NCBI GenBank assembly: GCA_964433225.1
Contig: CAYSQA010000008.1
Coordinates: forward strand, 1 to 30,058
From: CG2-30-36-39 sp964433225
Lineage (GTDB): Bacteria; Patescibacteriota; Microgenomatia; UBA1400; PJMF01
DNA length: 30,058 bases
Reading direction: 5' to 3'
The notes under the pieces were generated by a model. The model made no database searches. It was not told the DNA's origin and saw only the letters and a program-made list of their open reading frames with translations. Shown here one piece after another: positions 1 to 6,907 of the stretch. The first letter of the stretch is position 1. Each line of letters begins with the position of its first letter. The translations under genes and the position numbers were made by a program.

Positions 1-66
1 CTCGATTTTCTTCTGCCACCAATCAGCTGAACTAATATTTCTGGTAATGTTTCTAAATTTTTCCAT
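1..66 (-). CDS. 5' end of an unknown gene (partial)
   Basis: The reverse strand opens with ATG at 66 and stays open to the window edge, giving 22 residues that begin MEKFRNITRNISSADWW. It starts 41 bp downstream of the DUF2207 gene stop in the same direction, so it could be the next gene of that operon. There is no clear Shine-Dalgarno sequence. The fragment is too short to identify; it could also be a chance open frame. Confidence 0.4.
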   Translation of the reverse strand, partial: MEKFRNITRNISSADWWQKKIE

Positions 67-107
67 AGTAAGTTTTTGTAAGAGATCTTAATTATACCAA
101 ATCAACC

Positions 108-2063
108 TTAGCCGGCTCCCCCACCGCCACCGCCACCACCACCTCCACCGCCTCCAGAGGCTCCGCCACTAGAACCAGTGCCACTGGCTCCAAAACTCTT
201 GGTCGAAGAGGTTGTAAATGAGCCCAAAGCAGTATCCAAAGCACTAGAAAAACCAGCAAAAGAGGAAGAAAAACCATGAGTATGACTATGACCAACCCAA
301 ACAGCAGTGACAGTCGGATCATTGAGATCAAAACTAACTGGTAATTGAGCCAAAGCTTTGGCAGAGACACCCAATAGTGTTCCATAAACAAGGTATTTTT
401 CCCAAAGAATAACTGAATCTATTGGATACTCCTTGGTTTTGCGATAATCCCTCATGTGTTTAGCAAAGGCCCGCCATAATGAAGCTTCTTTCAAGCCTTG
501 GGCTGTATAGTTGAATTTAGTGGCAAAAATCCCCCAGAAAACTGTTAAAAATAACATTGGTTGAACTAAACCAAACATAAAAATAAAAAGAGCGGTTGGA
601 GTAAAGTATTCTCCGAGCCAAACCACTTGAAAAATTAGAACAGCTAAAGCAAGAACAAAAATCAGCACAATAGGTAAGATTTTCTTGAAAAAACTTGGCC
701 CTTTTTTAGTATCAATCAGTCCCTGTTTTTTATTATTAGTAAAAGCCTTAGTTTCTAAAGCTTTAATTAGGTGATAACCACTTCTGGGATGATTTTTACT
801 ATATTTAATTAAATCTTTAAACCATAAAACGTCTTGCCCTTTGGCTGCTCGCTCGAATAAATAGTTAAAAACTAGTTCTTGCAACTCACTCAGTTGTTTA
901 TTGTTTTTAAGTTTTTGAAAACCATATTCATATTTTTTAAACAACAAACCCTGCTTATCATCACTGCGAATAATCTTGGCAAATTTATCTTGAACTAAAG
1001 ATAAGGCCGTAGCGATAAAGGCTTTGGTTGACAAACTCTTGCTGTGTTTGACTATTTGCTCAACTGAAGCTGGCGCTAAATCACTAGGTGGCTCCCAAAA
1101 TCGATTGGCTTGGTTCGCCTTGGGAATTCTTTGTCTATCATTAAAAAACCAGTTAAAAAATGACCCCAAACCAACTACCCAAGCCAAAATCGCCAAGCCA
1201 CTTTGGATTTTGCTAAAAATCTCATTTCTACCTAGCCACAACTTAGTTTCTTCAATAAATTCAGTTTCTTGTTGACTGATCTTATCCCTAGAAAAAGTGC
1301 CATCAGCTCCAGCAAAAAAGCTTGTTTTGGGTAGAATAATCCTAGCTTCGATCATCTTTCCAAGATTAACTCTTGGTACCGTAATTTGCACTGTTTTTTC
1401 ATCTAAGATAGTAACAATGCCACTAAGTTCACCATGCAACCAAGCCTGAATTTCGTCATCTTTAATTCCAGCTGGTAAAGTCAGATTAACCAAAACATTT
1501 TTTTGAGCAACTTCCCATTCATTACCAATAAATTGCCAATAAAGTTCAGCTACATCATCATGTAAAGTCACGGCATTATCGACTAAATAGTTAACTGTAA
1601 AAACTTTGGTCTTATCAATTGCTGAGTAGTGCCATTGCAAATAGACTTCTTTTTCGTCTTGAAAAGTAGTAAAAGTCCCAGCAGGGTTACTCCTTCGATC
1701 TTCGAAGTTAATTTTATCGGGATCAATAAATCGATAACAATTTTGTTCATCACAAATACTTTTAATTCTGACTTGATAAGGCTCTGTTCTGCCTGGGCTA
1801 GTTGTTTGCTGGGGTTGTTTGTTGATTCGCTGATAAGCAAACCGGAAGTCCCCAGAAAAAACATAAGTACGCTGTTCACTGACCTCCATTGAACCATCTG
1901 GGTTAATTTTGGCGTTAATTTGAACAGCTTGAATTTGGTATTCCCTGTCCTCAGCAGCTTGAGTTTTAGTAGGACAAATTAAAGAAAAAAGAGTAAAAAA
2001 TAACAACCAAACTATTTGTAAACTAATCATCCTTTTGAAAGTATTCACTTTTGTTAATTTCAT
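108..2063 (-). CDS. DUF2207 family membrane protein with Gly-rich C-terminus
   Basis: This encodes a predicted exported membrane protein of 651 residues. A signal-like hydrophobic segment near residues 14-33 ends in TQA-AED. An extracytoplasmic beta-rich region follows, then a membrane segment at about 285-307 and a two-pass segment at about 455-520. The C-terminus is Ser/Thr-rich and ends in an almost pure glycine run (13 in a row). That layout is the usual DUF2207 arrangement; the molecular function of the family is unknown. The open frame extends upstream to 2186, but that stretch lies on the L10 leader of the divergent rplJ operon, so I chose ATG 2063; ATG 2030 is an alternative. Neither has a clear Shine-Dalgarno sequence. 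The family call is by architecture and composition, not by a search. Confidence 0.75.
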   Translation of the reverse strand: MKLTKVNTFKRMISLQIVWLLFFTLFSLICPTKTQAAEDREYQIQAVQINAKINPDGSMEVSEQRTYVFSGDFRFAYQRINKQPQQTTSPGRTEPYQVRIKSICDEQNCYRFIDPDKINFEDRRSNPAGTFTTFQDEKEVYLQWHYSAIDKTKVFTVNYLVDNAVTLHDDVAELYWQFIGNEWEVAQKNVLVNLTLPAGIKDDEIQAWLHGELSGIVTILDEKTVQITVPRVNLGKMIEARIILPKTSFFAGADGTFSRDKISQQETEFIEETKLWLGRNEIFSKIQSGLAILAWVVGLGSFFNWFFNDRQRIPKANQANRFWEPPSDLAPASVEQIVKHSKSLSTKAFIATALSLVQDKFAKIIRSDDKQGLLFKKYEYGFQKLKNNKQLSELQELVFNYLFERAAKGQDVLWFKDLIKYSKNHPRSGYHLIKALETKAFTNNKKQGLIDTKKGPSFFKKILPIVLIFVLALAVLIFQVVWLGEYFTPTALFIFMFGLVQPMLFLTVFWGIFATKFNYTAQGLKEASLWRAFAKHMRDYRKTKEYPIDSVILWEKYLVYGTLLGVSAKALAQLPVSFDLNDPTVTAVWVGHSHTHGFSSSFAGFSSALDTALGSFTTSSTKSFGASGTGSSGGASGGGGGGGGGGGGGAG

Positions 2064-2071
2064 GATATAAT
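2044..2071 (+). promoter_or_regulatory. Promoter of the rplJ-rplL operon
   Basis: TTCACT (2044-2049) lies 16 bp before a perfect TATAAT (2066-2071), which is preceded by TGA to form an extended -10. The expected start of transcription is about 2078, just ahead of the L10 leader. The element overlaps the start codon and first codons of the divergent DUF2207 gene. Confidence 0.7.
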
Positions 2072-2087
2072 TTTGTTTCTGTTTCCT

Positions 2088-2185
2088 AAGACAGTGTGTC
2101 CAACTACAAGTTGGTGAAATGTCACACCGAGGAGAGATGCTTAAAATACCGTCCGCTTTGTTGGACTTTTTTACCTCTTTTCTCA
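2088..2185 (+). promoter_or_regulatory. Ribosomal protein L10 leader with possible attenuator
   Basis: The sequence matches the known L10 leader: AGACAG (2089-2094), an outer stem TGTG/CACA (2095-2098 with 2123-2126), an inner hairpin CCAAC/GTTGG (2100-2104 with 2110-2114), and the conserved CCGAGG (2127-2132). In this family the L10(L12) complex binds the kinked stem and represses its own operon. Downstream, a short GTCC/GGAC hairpin (2151-2166) with six T residues resembles a weak terminator. A pyrimidine stretch (about 2175-2182) could pair with GAGGAGAG (2129-2136), as an attenuation switch would need. The leader is recognised from sequence; the switch is inferred. Confidence 0.8.
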
Positions 2186-2297
2186 TTCTACATTTCTTTC
2201 ACTGCATAAGAAACCGCACCTTAAAAGGCTTGTGGTGAAATAAAACTTATTTCCCTACAAGAAATAAAATTATTAAGTAGTAGAAGGTATTCGCTGT

Positions 2298-2813
2298 ATG
2301 CCAAACCAACACAACTTGGAGCAAATCGAGATCTTGAAAAAGAAACTTGATCAGGCACAGTCAGCAGTCATCGTTGAATATCAGGGTACAACCGTCAATG
2401 ATCAAGTCGAGCTTCGCTCTGCTTTATCTGAGGCTGGTGGTGAAATGTTTGTCACCAAAAACACCTTGATCGACATCGCTGTCGGAAAAGGCAAGCTTGC
2501 CGATTCTTTGACTGGAATGAATGCTATCGTCTTCTCTTTTGAAGATCCTGTGGCTGCTTTGAAAGCTCTTTTCAAGTTCCACCAAGACACCGAGAAATTA
2601 GTGATCAAACAGGGTTTCATGGAAGATAAGGTTTTAACTTTTGAAGAAGTTGAAGCTCTTAGCAAACTACCTGGCAAGCAAGAACTGCTCACCACTTTGG
2701 TGGTCAGACTTCAAGGCCCAGCCTATGGCTTGGTCAATGTCCTTAAAGCTGGACAAAGAGATCTTGTATATGCTCTGCGTGCTCTCCAACAAAAACTGGA
2801 GACCACAGCTTAA
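2298..2813 (+). CDS. rplJ: Large-subunit ribosomal protein L10
   Basis: L10 is the base of the ribosomal stalk: it binds 23S rRNA and carries L7/L12 dimers on its C-terminal helix. The 171-residue length is normal. The N-terminal part shows the family pattern, with AVIVEYQGTTVNDQVELRSA and then a VTKNTLIDIA segment. The C-terminal helix (about 135-171) includes LQGPAYGLVNVLKAGQRDLV. An AGAAGGT ribosome site sits about 9 bases before the ATG. It is the first gene of the rplJ-rplL operon, 33 bp ahead of rplL, and is presumably controlled by the L10 leader upstream. Confidence is high because size, order and leader all agree. Confidence 0.95.
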   Translation: MPNQHNLEQIEILKKKLDQAQSAVIVEYQGTTVNDQVELRSALSEAGGEMFVTKNTLIDIAVGKGKLADSLTGMNAIVFSFEDPVAALKALFKFHQDTEKLVIKQGFMEDKVLTFEEVEALSKLPGKQELLTTLVVRLQGPAYGLVNVLKAGQRDLVYALRALQQKLETTA

Positions 2814-2846
2814 TTAAAAAGTAATTAACAAATAAAAAGGAAAAAC

Positions 2847-3251
2847 ATGTCAGAAGACACAAAACAACTCTCCGCTAAAGTGGAGAAAATCGTTAGCGCT
2901 GTTTCCGAACTTTCCCTTATGGAAGTTTCTGAACTCGTTAAAGCTTTAGAAGATAAATTCGGCGTTAGTGCTGCCGCCCCAGTCATGATGGGTGCTATGC
3001 CAGCCGCTGGTGGTGAAGCCGCCGCTGCCGAAGTTAAAGATGAATTCGACGTTATCTTGAAAGATGCCGGATCCAACAAAATCGGAGCTATTAAAGCCGT
3101 TCGTACCTTGAAACCAGAATTAGGTTTGGGTGAAGCCAAGACTTTCGTTGAGTCTGCTCCAAAAACCGTTTTGGAAGGTGCCAAAAAAGAAGACGCCGAA
3201 GCTGCTAAGAAAACCTTAGAAGAAGCTGGTTGTGTCGTTGAAATGAAATAA
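2847..3251 (+). CDS. rplL: Ribosomal protein L7/L12
   Basis: This is the stalk protein that recruits translational GTPases. The 134-residue product has the N-terminal dimerisation helix region (SELSLMEVSELVKALEDKFGV, about 17-37, is characteristic), an Ala-rich hinge (about 38-60), and the C-terminal globular domain. That domain contains VILKDAGSNKIGAIKAVR and a LGLGEAKTFVESAPK segment, which is the factor-binding face. An AAGGA ribosome site precedes the ATG. It follows rplJ and is ended by a strong terminator. L7/L12 is made in several copies per ribosome, so a translation rate above that of rplJ is expected. Confidence 0.96.
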   Translation: MSEDTKQLSAKVEKIVSAVSELSLMEVSELVKALEDKFGVSAAAPVMMGAMPAAGGEAAAAEVKDEFDVILKDAGSNKIGAIKAVRTLKPELGLGEAKTFVESAPKTVLEGAKKEDAEAAKKTLEEAGCVVEMK

Positions 3252-3280
3252 TTTGTTTCAATTAACAATAGAAACAAAAA

Positions 3281-3306
3281 AAACCCCGCTGCAAGGCGGG
3301 GTTTTT
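3281..3306. terminator. Bidirectional rho-independent terminator
   Basis: CCCCGC (3284-3289) and GCGGGG (3296-3301) form a GC-rich stem with a 6-base loop, followed by five T and preceded by a long A run. It therefore works on both strands, ending rplL and the convergent gene at 3321. Confidence 0.92.
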
Positions 3307-3320
3307 GGTACAACGAAAAC

Positions 3321-3644
3321 TTAATCAATTATTTCACCCTCAGGAGTGATATATTTTTTACCTCTCGCTACAAAATCTCGGTGAGCTTGATAAACTTGCC
3401 TGGCTAAATCATCTACCACAGCGCTAATCTCTTCAACAACTTTGAGGTCTTCACTAGCTGAAACTTCCTCTAATTTTTTTTGCTTGGCTACCAATTGATC
3501 TAGCAATTGAGCCTCTAAACTATTTGCTGGAGCATTGCGAGAAAAAATAAACCTATTTAAATCAATCCGCTTATTAGATTGCTTAAATCTACCAACTTCT
3601 CTGGTAACTTTTAGTTCACTAATTAGTCGTCTATATTTTTCCAT
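3321..3644 (-). CDS. Small hypothetical protein, helical
   Basis: I do not recognise this 107-residue protein. The N-terminal third is basic (MEKYRRLISELKVTREVGRF). The middle, about residues 40-90, is rich in Leu, Glu, Lys and Ala with heptad-like spacing and is probably a helical hairpin or short coiled coil. There are no Cys residues, no membrane segment and no signal peptide, so it is likely cytoplasmic. It lies 27 bp downstream of the ATP-grasp gene in the same direction and may be co-transcribed. Its stop abuts the bidirectional terminator shared with rplL. There is no clear ribosome site before ATG 3644, only an AT-rich stretch. Confidence 0.6.
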   Translation of the reverse strand: MEKYRRLISELKVTREVGRFKQSNKRIDLNRFIFSRNAPANSLEAQLLDQLVAKQKKLEEVSASEDLKVVEEISAVVDDLARQVYQAHRDFVARGKKYITPEGEIID

Positions 3645-3671
3645 AATTAAAATAATGTTTATTTAATAAAA

Positions 3672-5126
3672 TTACTCAAAGAAATCAAACCAAGAAATAT
3701 TCTTTACTTTATTAGCTCTTAACTCGTAATTAAACGGAATTTTACAAACATCAGAAACAAACTTTAACACTTTACCGATTTTAGTTTTTTTTAGCTTATT
3801 TTTCTTTTTCTTTAGGTCTTCAAGTACTTTACTTTTCTTTTGCTCAATTTTAACCGGTTCAAAATCATAAAGCTTGAGGTCTGCAATTTCACTAAGATAT
3901 TCATTCAGTTTTTTTGGGTTAGAAGCCTCAACACAATAGTAAAAAACAGCCTCAGCTTGATTGCCATAGATACGAATTAGGTCTCCTTCTTTATAGAACT
4001 TAACCAAGTCTTTGATGTAATCATATTTTTTTAATTTATCGATAAAATCTTTTTTAAAAAGACTGGTTTCATAAGTAAAAACAGCTTTTTGCATTACACA
4101 GTTATTTTTTGTTTTTTTAAACTCAACCTGATCACCTAAGCTTAGTTGATATGAGGCTTTGGCCAAATCCAGCCCGTAAGCTCGATAATAACCTTGAGCA
4201 ATGGGCCCTCCAGCAATTCTTGCCCCAATCTCTATTAAAATAACTTGATTTCCGTTAACTTTCATCTCGCAATGAAAACCACAATTATCAAATCCTAGTG
4301 CTTTCAAAATTTTTTTTGTTTCTGAGTAAATTGATTGTTTATTCTTTAAAATATTTTCGCTTACAGGGGGAATAAAGTTAAACTCAGGAACTAATAATGG
4401 ATCTGGAGATAAAAAATACTCAGCAAGACCAACTATTTTGGGCTTTTGATTTTGAATCACCCCATCAACAGAAATTAAAGAACCTTCAATAAATTCTTCT
4501 AAAATAAATAGATTATCACCATCAAATCTATAAGAAAAATACTGGTTCATTTCATTTTTTGCCAAATTAAATGCTTTGGTTACTTCTCTGGAATTTTGAG
4601 GATTACTAATCTTTATAACAGCCAAACTATGATTGCCATCATGAGGCTTTATCACCACAGGAAATTTGAGCTTTTTGCAAAGCAACTTGAGTTCTTTGAG
4701 AGTCTTAAAAAAATGGTAGTAAGGAGTTTTAATTCCTTTTTCTCGGCATCTCTCTCTCATTACATATTTGTAAAAAGAGCTATTAATCACTGCTGATGGA
4801 GAAATAAAAGTTTTACCTAGAGCTGAAGCAACACAACTTGCTTGAAAAGTGTATTCTTCCACAAAAGTAGTCACTCCATCAAACTTTATCCCATTTTTTT
4901 CTTGAAAAACTAATACATCCTCAATAAAAGTCTCAAAATTAGTATCCTTAGACAGAATTATTTTCTTTTTGGGAATATAGTTTAAAACCCATTTTTTTTC
5001 TAATAAGTCTTTTTCCGTTAATAAAAGATATAGATCAAGCCCCAACTCATTTGCCTTAGCAAAAGTATGAGTTTTATTTGTCCCTCCAGAATTAACGATT
5101 AAAACTTTTTTATTCTTTAAAGTCAT
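3672..5126 (-). CDS. ATP-grasp carboxylate-amine/thiol ligase-like protein
   Basis: This 484-residue protein has the three-part ATP-grasp fold. It starts with a Rossmann-like N-terminal domain (KVLIVNSGGTNKT, residues 7-19). The ATP lysine is in FPVVIKPHDG (K160). The adenine-side acidic pair is in FILEEFIEG (E210, E211). The metal/ATP loop is in ILIEIGARIAGG (E299, R303). The layout resembles the carbamoyl-phosphate synthase/biotin-carboxylase-like ligases that activate a carboxylate as an acyl-phosphate; the substrate cannot be told from sequence. An unusual Lys-rich C-terminal tail (about 425-460) precedes a final segment rich in aromatic residues. The next gene downstream is the small unknown protein at 3321. 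A -10 lies 12 bp before the start, so the leader is very short. Confidence 0.75.
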   Translation of the reverse strand: MTLKNKKVLIVNSGGTNKTHTFAKANELGLDLYLLLTEKDLLEKKWVLNYIPKKKIILSKDTNFETFIEDVLVFQEKNGIKFDGVTTFVEEYTFQASCVASALGKTFISPSAVINSSFYKYVMRERCREKGIKTPYYHFFKTLKELKLLCKKLKFPVVIKPHDGNHSLAVIKISNPQNSREVTKAFNLAKNEMNQYFSYRFDGDNLFILEEFIEGSLISVDGVIQNQKPKIVGLAEYFLSPDPLLVPEFNFIPPVSENILKNKQSIYSETKKILKALGFDNCGFHCEMKVNGNQVILIEIGARIAGGPIAQGYYRAYGLDLAKASYQLSLGDQVEFKKTKNNCVMQKAVFTYETSLFKKDFIDKLKKYDYIKDLVKFYKEGDLIRIYGNQAEAVFYYCVEASNPKKLNEYLSEIADLKLYDFEPVKIEQKKSKVLEDLKKKKNKLKKTKIGKVLKFVSDVCKIPFNYELRANKVKNISWFDFFE

Positions 5127-5138
5127 AATTCAAAGGTG

Positions 5139-5147
5139 ATCATAACA
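5139..5147 (-). promoter_or_regulatory. Extended -10 of the ATP-grasp gene
   Basis: On the minus strand TGTTATGAT ends 12 bases before the ATG at 5126. Transcription would start about 5-6 bases before the start codon, and no Shine-Dalgarno sequence is present. No good -35 is visible. Confidence 0.45.
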
Positions 5148-5183
5148 TTATTTATATTTTTTAAAAAGCAAAACTGCCCATAT

Positions 5184-5268
5184 TTGACCTAGTTTGAAAT
5201 TCACTATTGACCCAGTTCAGTTTATTCTGTTACCTTGGTATATAGATTTGAAAAATTCTGATCTATAT
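5184..5268 (+). promoter_or_regulatory. Promoter region of the HTH gene with direct and inverted repeats
   Basis: A direct repeat TTGACCyAGTT occurs at 5184 and 5207 (23 bp apart). An extended -10 TGGTATATA (5236-5244) has TTCAGT 17 bp upstream; TTGACC (5207) with TACCTT (5231) is an alternative pairing. An 8-bp inverted repeat ATATAGAT/ATCTATAT (5240-5247 and 5261-5268) overlaps the -10 and the expected start site. It could be an operator or an RNA hairpin. The positioning would suit autoregulation by the gene downstream; this is inferred. Confidence 0.5.
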
Positions 5269-5316
5269 TGCACCATTCACCGCGGATGCAGTATTAACAC
5301 TTAGGAAAGGATCTGC

Positions 5317-5595
5317 ATGACTGATGCATCTGCCACCGTCTCTGAGATGGACGACAAAAAAACCGGCCGAGCCAACGATGCCGCCAAGCTAGATATTAAT
5401 AACCTGCCAGACTTACTTACAGTTCGTGAAGTGGCAGACCTACTTAGAGTTTCCCCTCTTACCATCAAACGTTGGGGTAAGCGTGGCAAACTTCCAGCAA
5501 TCAGAATTAACTCCCGTGGTGACCGTCGCTATAAAAAAGAAGCAGTATTATGGTTACTAGGTGTTAACCCAGCAGAAACTCCTGACGAAGATTAG
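5317..5595 (+). CDS. Small HTH (excisionase/MerR-like) DNA-binding protein
   Basis: The product has 92 residues. After an acidic, disordered-looking N-terminus (1-30), residues 33-80 match the helix-turn-helix_17/excisionase-type winged helix: LLTVREVADLLRVSPLTIKR, then WGKRGKLPAIRI and RRYKKEAVLWLL. Such proteins bind short DNA sites as regulators or recombination directionality factors. An AAAGGA ribosome site sits 5-6 bases before the ATG. It is a single-gene unit with its own promoter region and a strong terminator. No integrase gene adjoins it, so a general regulator is more likely than an excisionase. Its target is unknown, but the inverted repeat at its own promoter is a candidate. Confidence 0.8.
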   Translation: MTDASATVSEMDDKKTGRANDAAKLDINNLPDLLTVREVADLLRVSPLTIKRWGKRGKLPAIRINSRGDRRYKKEAVLWLLGVNPAETPDED

Positions 5596-5616
5596 TCCCT
5601 AAAAAAATAGACGTTT

Positions 5617-5649
5617 ATACTCCCGTTACCAACGGGAGTATTTGTTTTA
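5617..5649 (+). terminator. Rho-independent terminator of the HTH gene
   Basis: An 11-bp perfect stem ATACTCCCGTT/AACGGGAGTAT (5617-5627 and 5631-5641) with a 3-base loop is followed by a T-rich tail. Confidence 0.9.
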
Positions 5650-5697
5650 TTAGTCTACTTTATTATTAACTAATCTACTTTAATATAAAGTAATAGA

Positions 5698-6501
5698 TCA
5701 TTTTTTCTTTAACAAATCTATAATAGCCAATTTTATAAACTTAGCTAATTTCAACTGTCTTCGCCACCGACTTGGTTCTTGCCATAATCTAAACAACCAT
5801 TCCAAGCCTATCACTCTCAACCCTAGTGGTGCCCGCTTTAATTTCCCCAACAGGAAATCAAATGATCCACCAACAGCCATTACTAATTTAACCTTACTGC
5901 TTGTTAATAGTTCTTCATGGTCTACAATCCATTTTTCTTGCCAAGGCGCACCAAAAGCCACAAACACTAGGTCTGGCTGTTCCCTTTTGATTAGTTTGAC
6001 TAAAGCAAGTTCTTCCTCTTTCGTCGGCTGAGCTACCTTTTGGTAAGCTGATTGCCAAAGTAAGGTGAGTTTTTTGGCGGTGGCCAAACCTGATACTGAA
6101 ATCTGGTGCAACTTATGTTGGTAACCCCTACCCCCCACCAACAAAACTTTCCAGGAATAATCACTGGCTAATTTTAGTAATTTTTCTACTATATCAACTC
6201 CAGCGATCCTTTGTTCAACTCCTTTTTTACCAACTAATTTCTCGGCTAACTGACTAAAAATCACCACCCCTACCCCATCTGGCAACAAAATATCTGCTTG
6301 ATCCAAAAGTCGAGAGAAGTCTTTATTTTCAGCAGCTAAAACAAACTGTTCTGGATTTGGAGTGAAAACCTTAATGACTTTTTTAGTCCTTATAATTTTT
6401 TCACTAATGCTTTCTAGCAGTTGACTCTCATCTTTGCTAAAAAGAGATTTACCTAGAAAAAGGACTGTTTCATAAGTCTTTTTTGTGTTTTTTTGCTTCA
6501 T
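5698..6501 (-). CDS. WecG/TagA/CpsF family glycosyltransferase
   Basis: This 267-residue enzyme belongs to the family (GT26) that transfers a sugar, typically N-acetylmannosamine, from a UDP-sugar onto a lipid-linked amino sugar during teichoic acid, ECA or capsule synthesis. Visible motifs are FTPNPEQFVLA (46-56), the catalytic-Asp motif LLPDGVGVV (72-80), VLLVGGRG (119-126), DLVFVAFGAPWQEKWI (177-192) and VMAVGGSFDFLLGKLKRAP (207-225). The basic, aromatic C-terminal tail (GLEWLFRLWQEPSRWRRQ) is the part that holds membrane-associated members at the bilayer. It is monocistronic here and separated by 196 bp from the upstream HTH start, with other genes on the opposite strand. The exact sugar and acceptor cannot be told. 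Confidence 0.9.
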   Translation of the reverse strand: MKQKNTKKTYETVLFLGKSLFSKDESQLLESISEKIIRTKKVIKVFTPNPEQFVLAAENKDFSRLLDQADILLPDGVGVVIFSQLAEKLVGKKGVEQRIAGVDIVEKLLKLASDYSWKVLLVGGRGYQHKLHQISVSGLATAKKLTLLWQSAYQKVAQPTKEEELALVKLIKREQPDLVFVAFGAPWQEKWIVDHEELLTSSKVKLVMAVGGSFDFLLGKLKRAPLGLRVIGLEWLFRLWQEPSRWRRQLKLAKFIKLAIIDLLKKK

Positions 6502-6895
6502 TTTTTACTTTTTAAAACTGAAAAGAGTACGAAAAAGATCAGCTTCCATTAACTATTGTATCAATAGTCTATGGTTTTCCCAATCTAAGTTTTAAGAAAA
6601 GTGTCATACTTTTTCATACTTCGTCTTTTATTCGTATCTTCATTTTTTGAAATTCAATAAACCCGAATTTTTTTATTGAAAAAAACACGAAACCACTATT
6701 GGCTGACTGTTAACTTAACTAATTTTTTATTGTTTTTGAGTAGCTTTTTTTTTGAGAAAATTTATTTAAAAAACCAATTAATACCATAAATAAATAAAAA
6801 GTATCCAGAATCAACTCACCCGAATTATTTTCGTTGGTGCTAACCACTCCTATTCAACCAACTTTCAGTTAATAGCCTTATCTCCTCTGACTAGG
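6502..6895. other. Intergenic region between divergent envelope genes
   Basis: This is an AT-rich divergent spacer of about 400 bp with no convincing gene. It contains a 9-bp inverted repeat TTCAATAAA/TTTATTGAA (6653-6661 and 6672-6680) and two copies of ACCCGAATT (6661, 6818). A TTCGTCTTTTATTCG stretch (6620-6634) recurs with one change at 17638-17652. Roles are unknown. Confidence 0.4.
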
Positions 6896-6901
6896 TATAA
6901 T
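6896..6901 (+). promoter_or_regulatory. -10 of the murL-murD operon, leaderless layout
   Basis: A perfect TATAAT ends six bases before the murL ATG. With normal spacing, transcription begins at or within a base or two of the A of the ATG. No Shine-Dalgarno sequence and no clear -35 are present. Confidence 0.6.
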
Positions 6902-6907
6902 AAAAGC

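Noticed and set aside
92..391. Leu/Val-rich open frame antiparallel-frame to the Gly-rich tail
   Set aside because: It is an out-of-frame reading of the glycine-codon run of the DUF2207 gene.
2064..2186. N-terminal extension of the DUF2207 protein to 2186
   Set aside because: It runs through the rplJ promoter and L10 leader on the other strand and places a non-signal-like stretch before a normal signal peptide.
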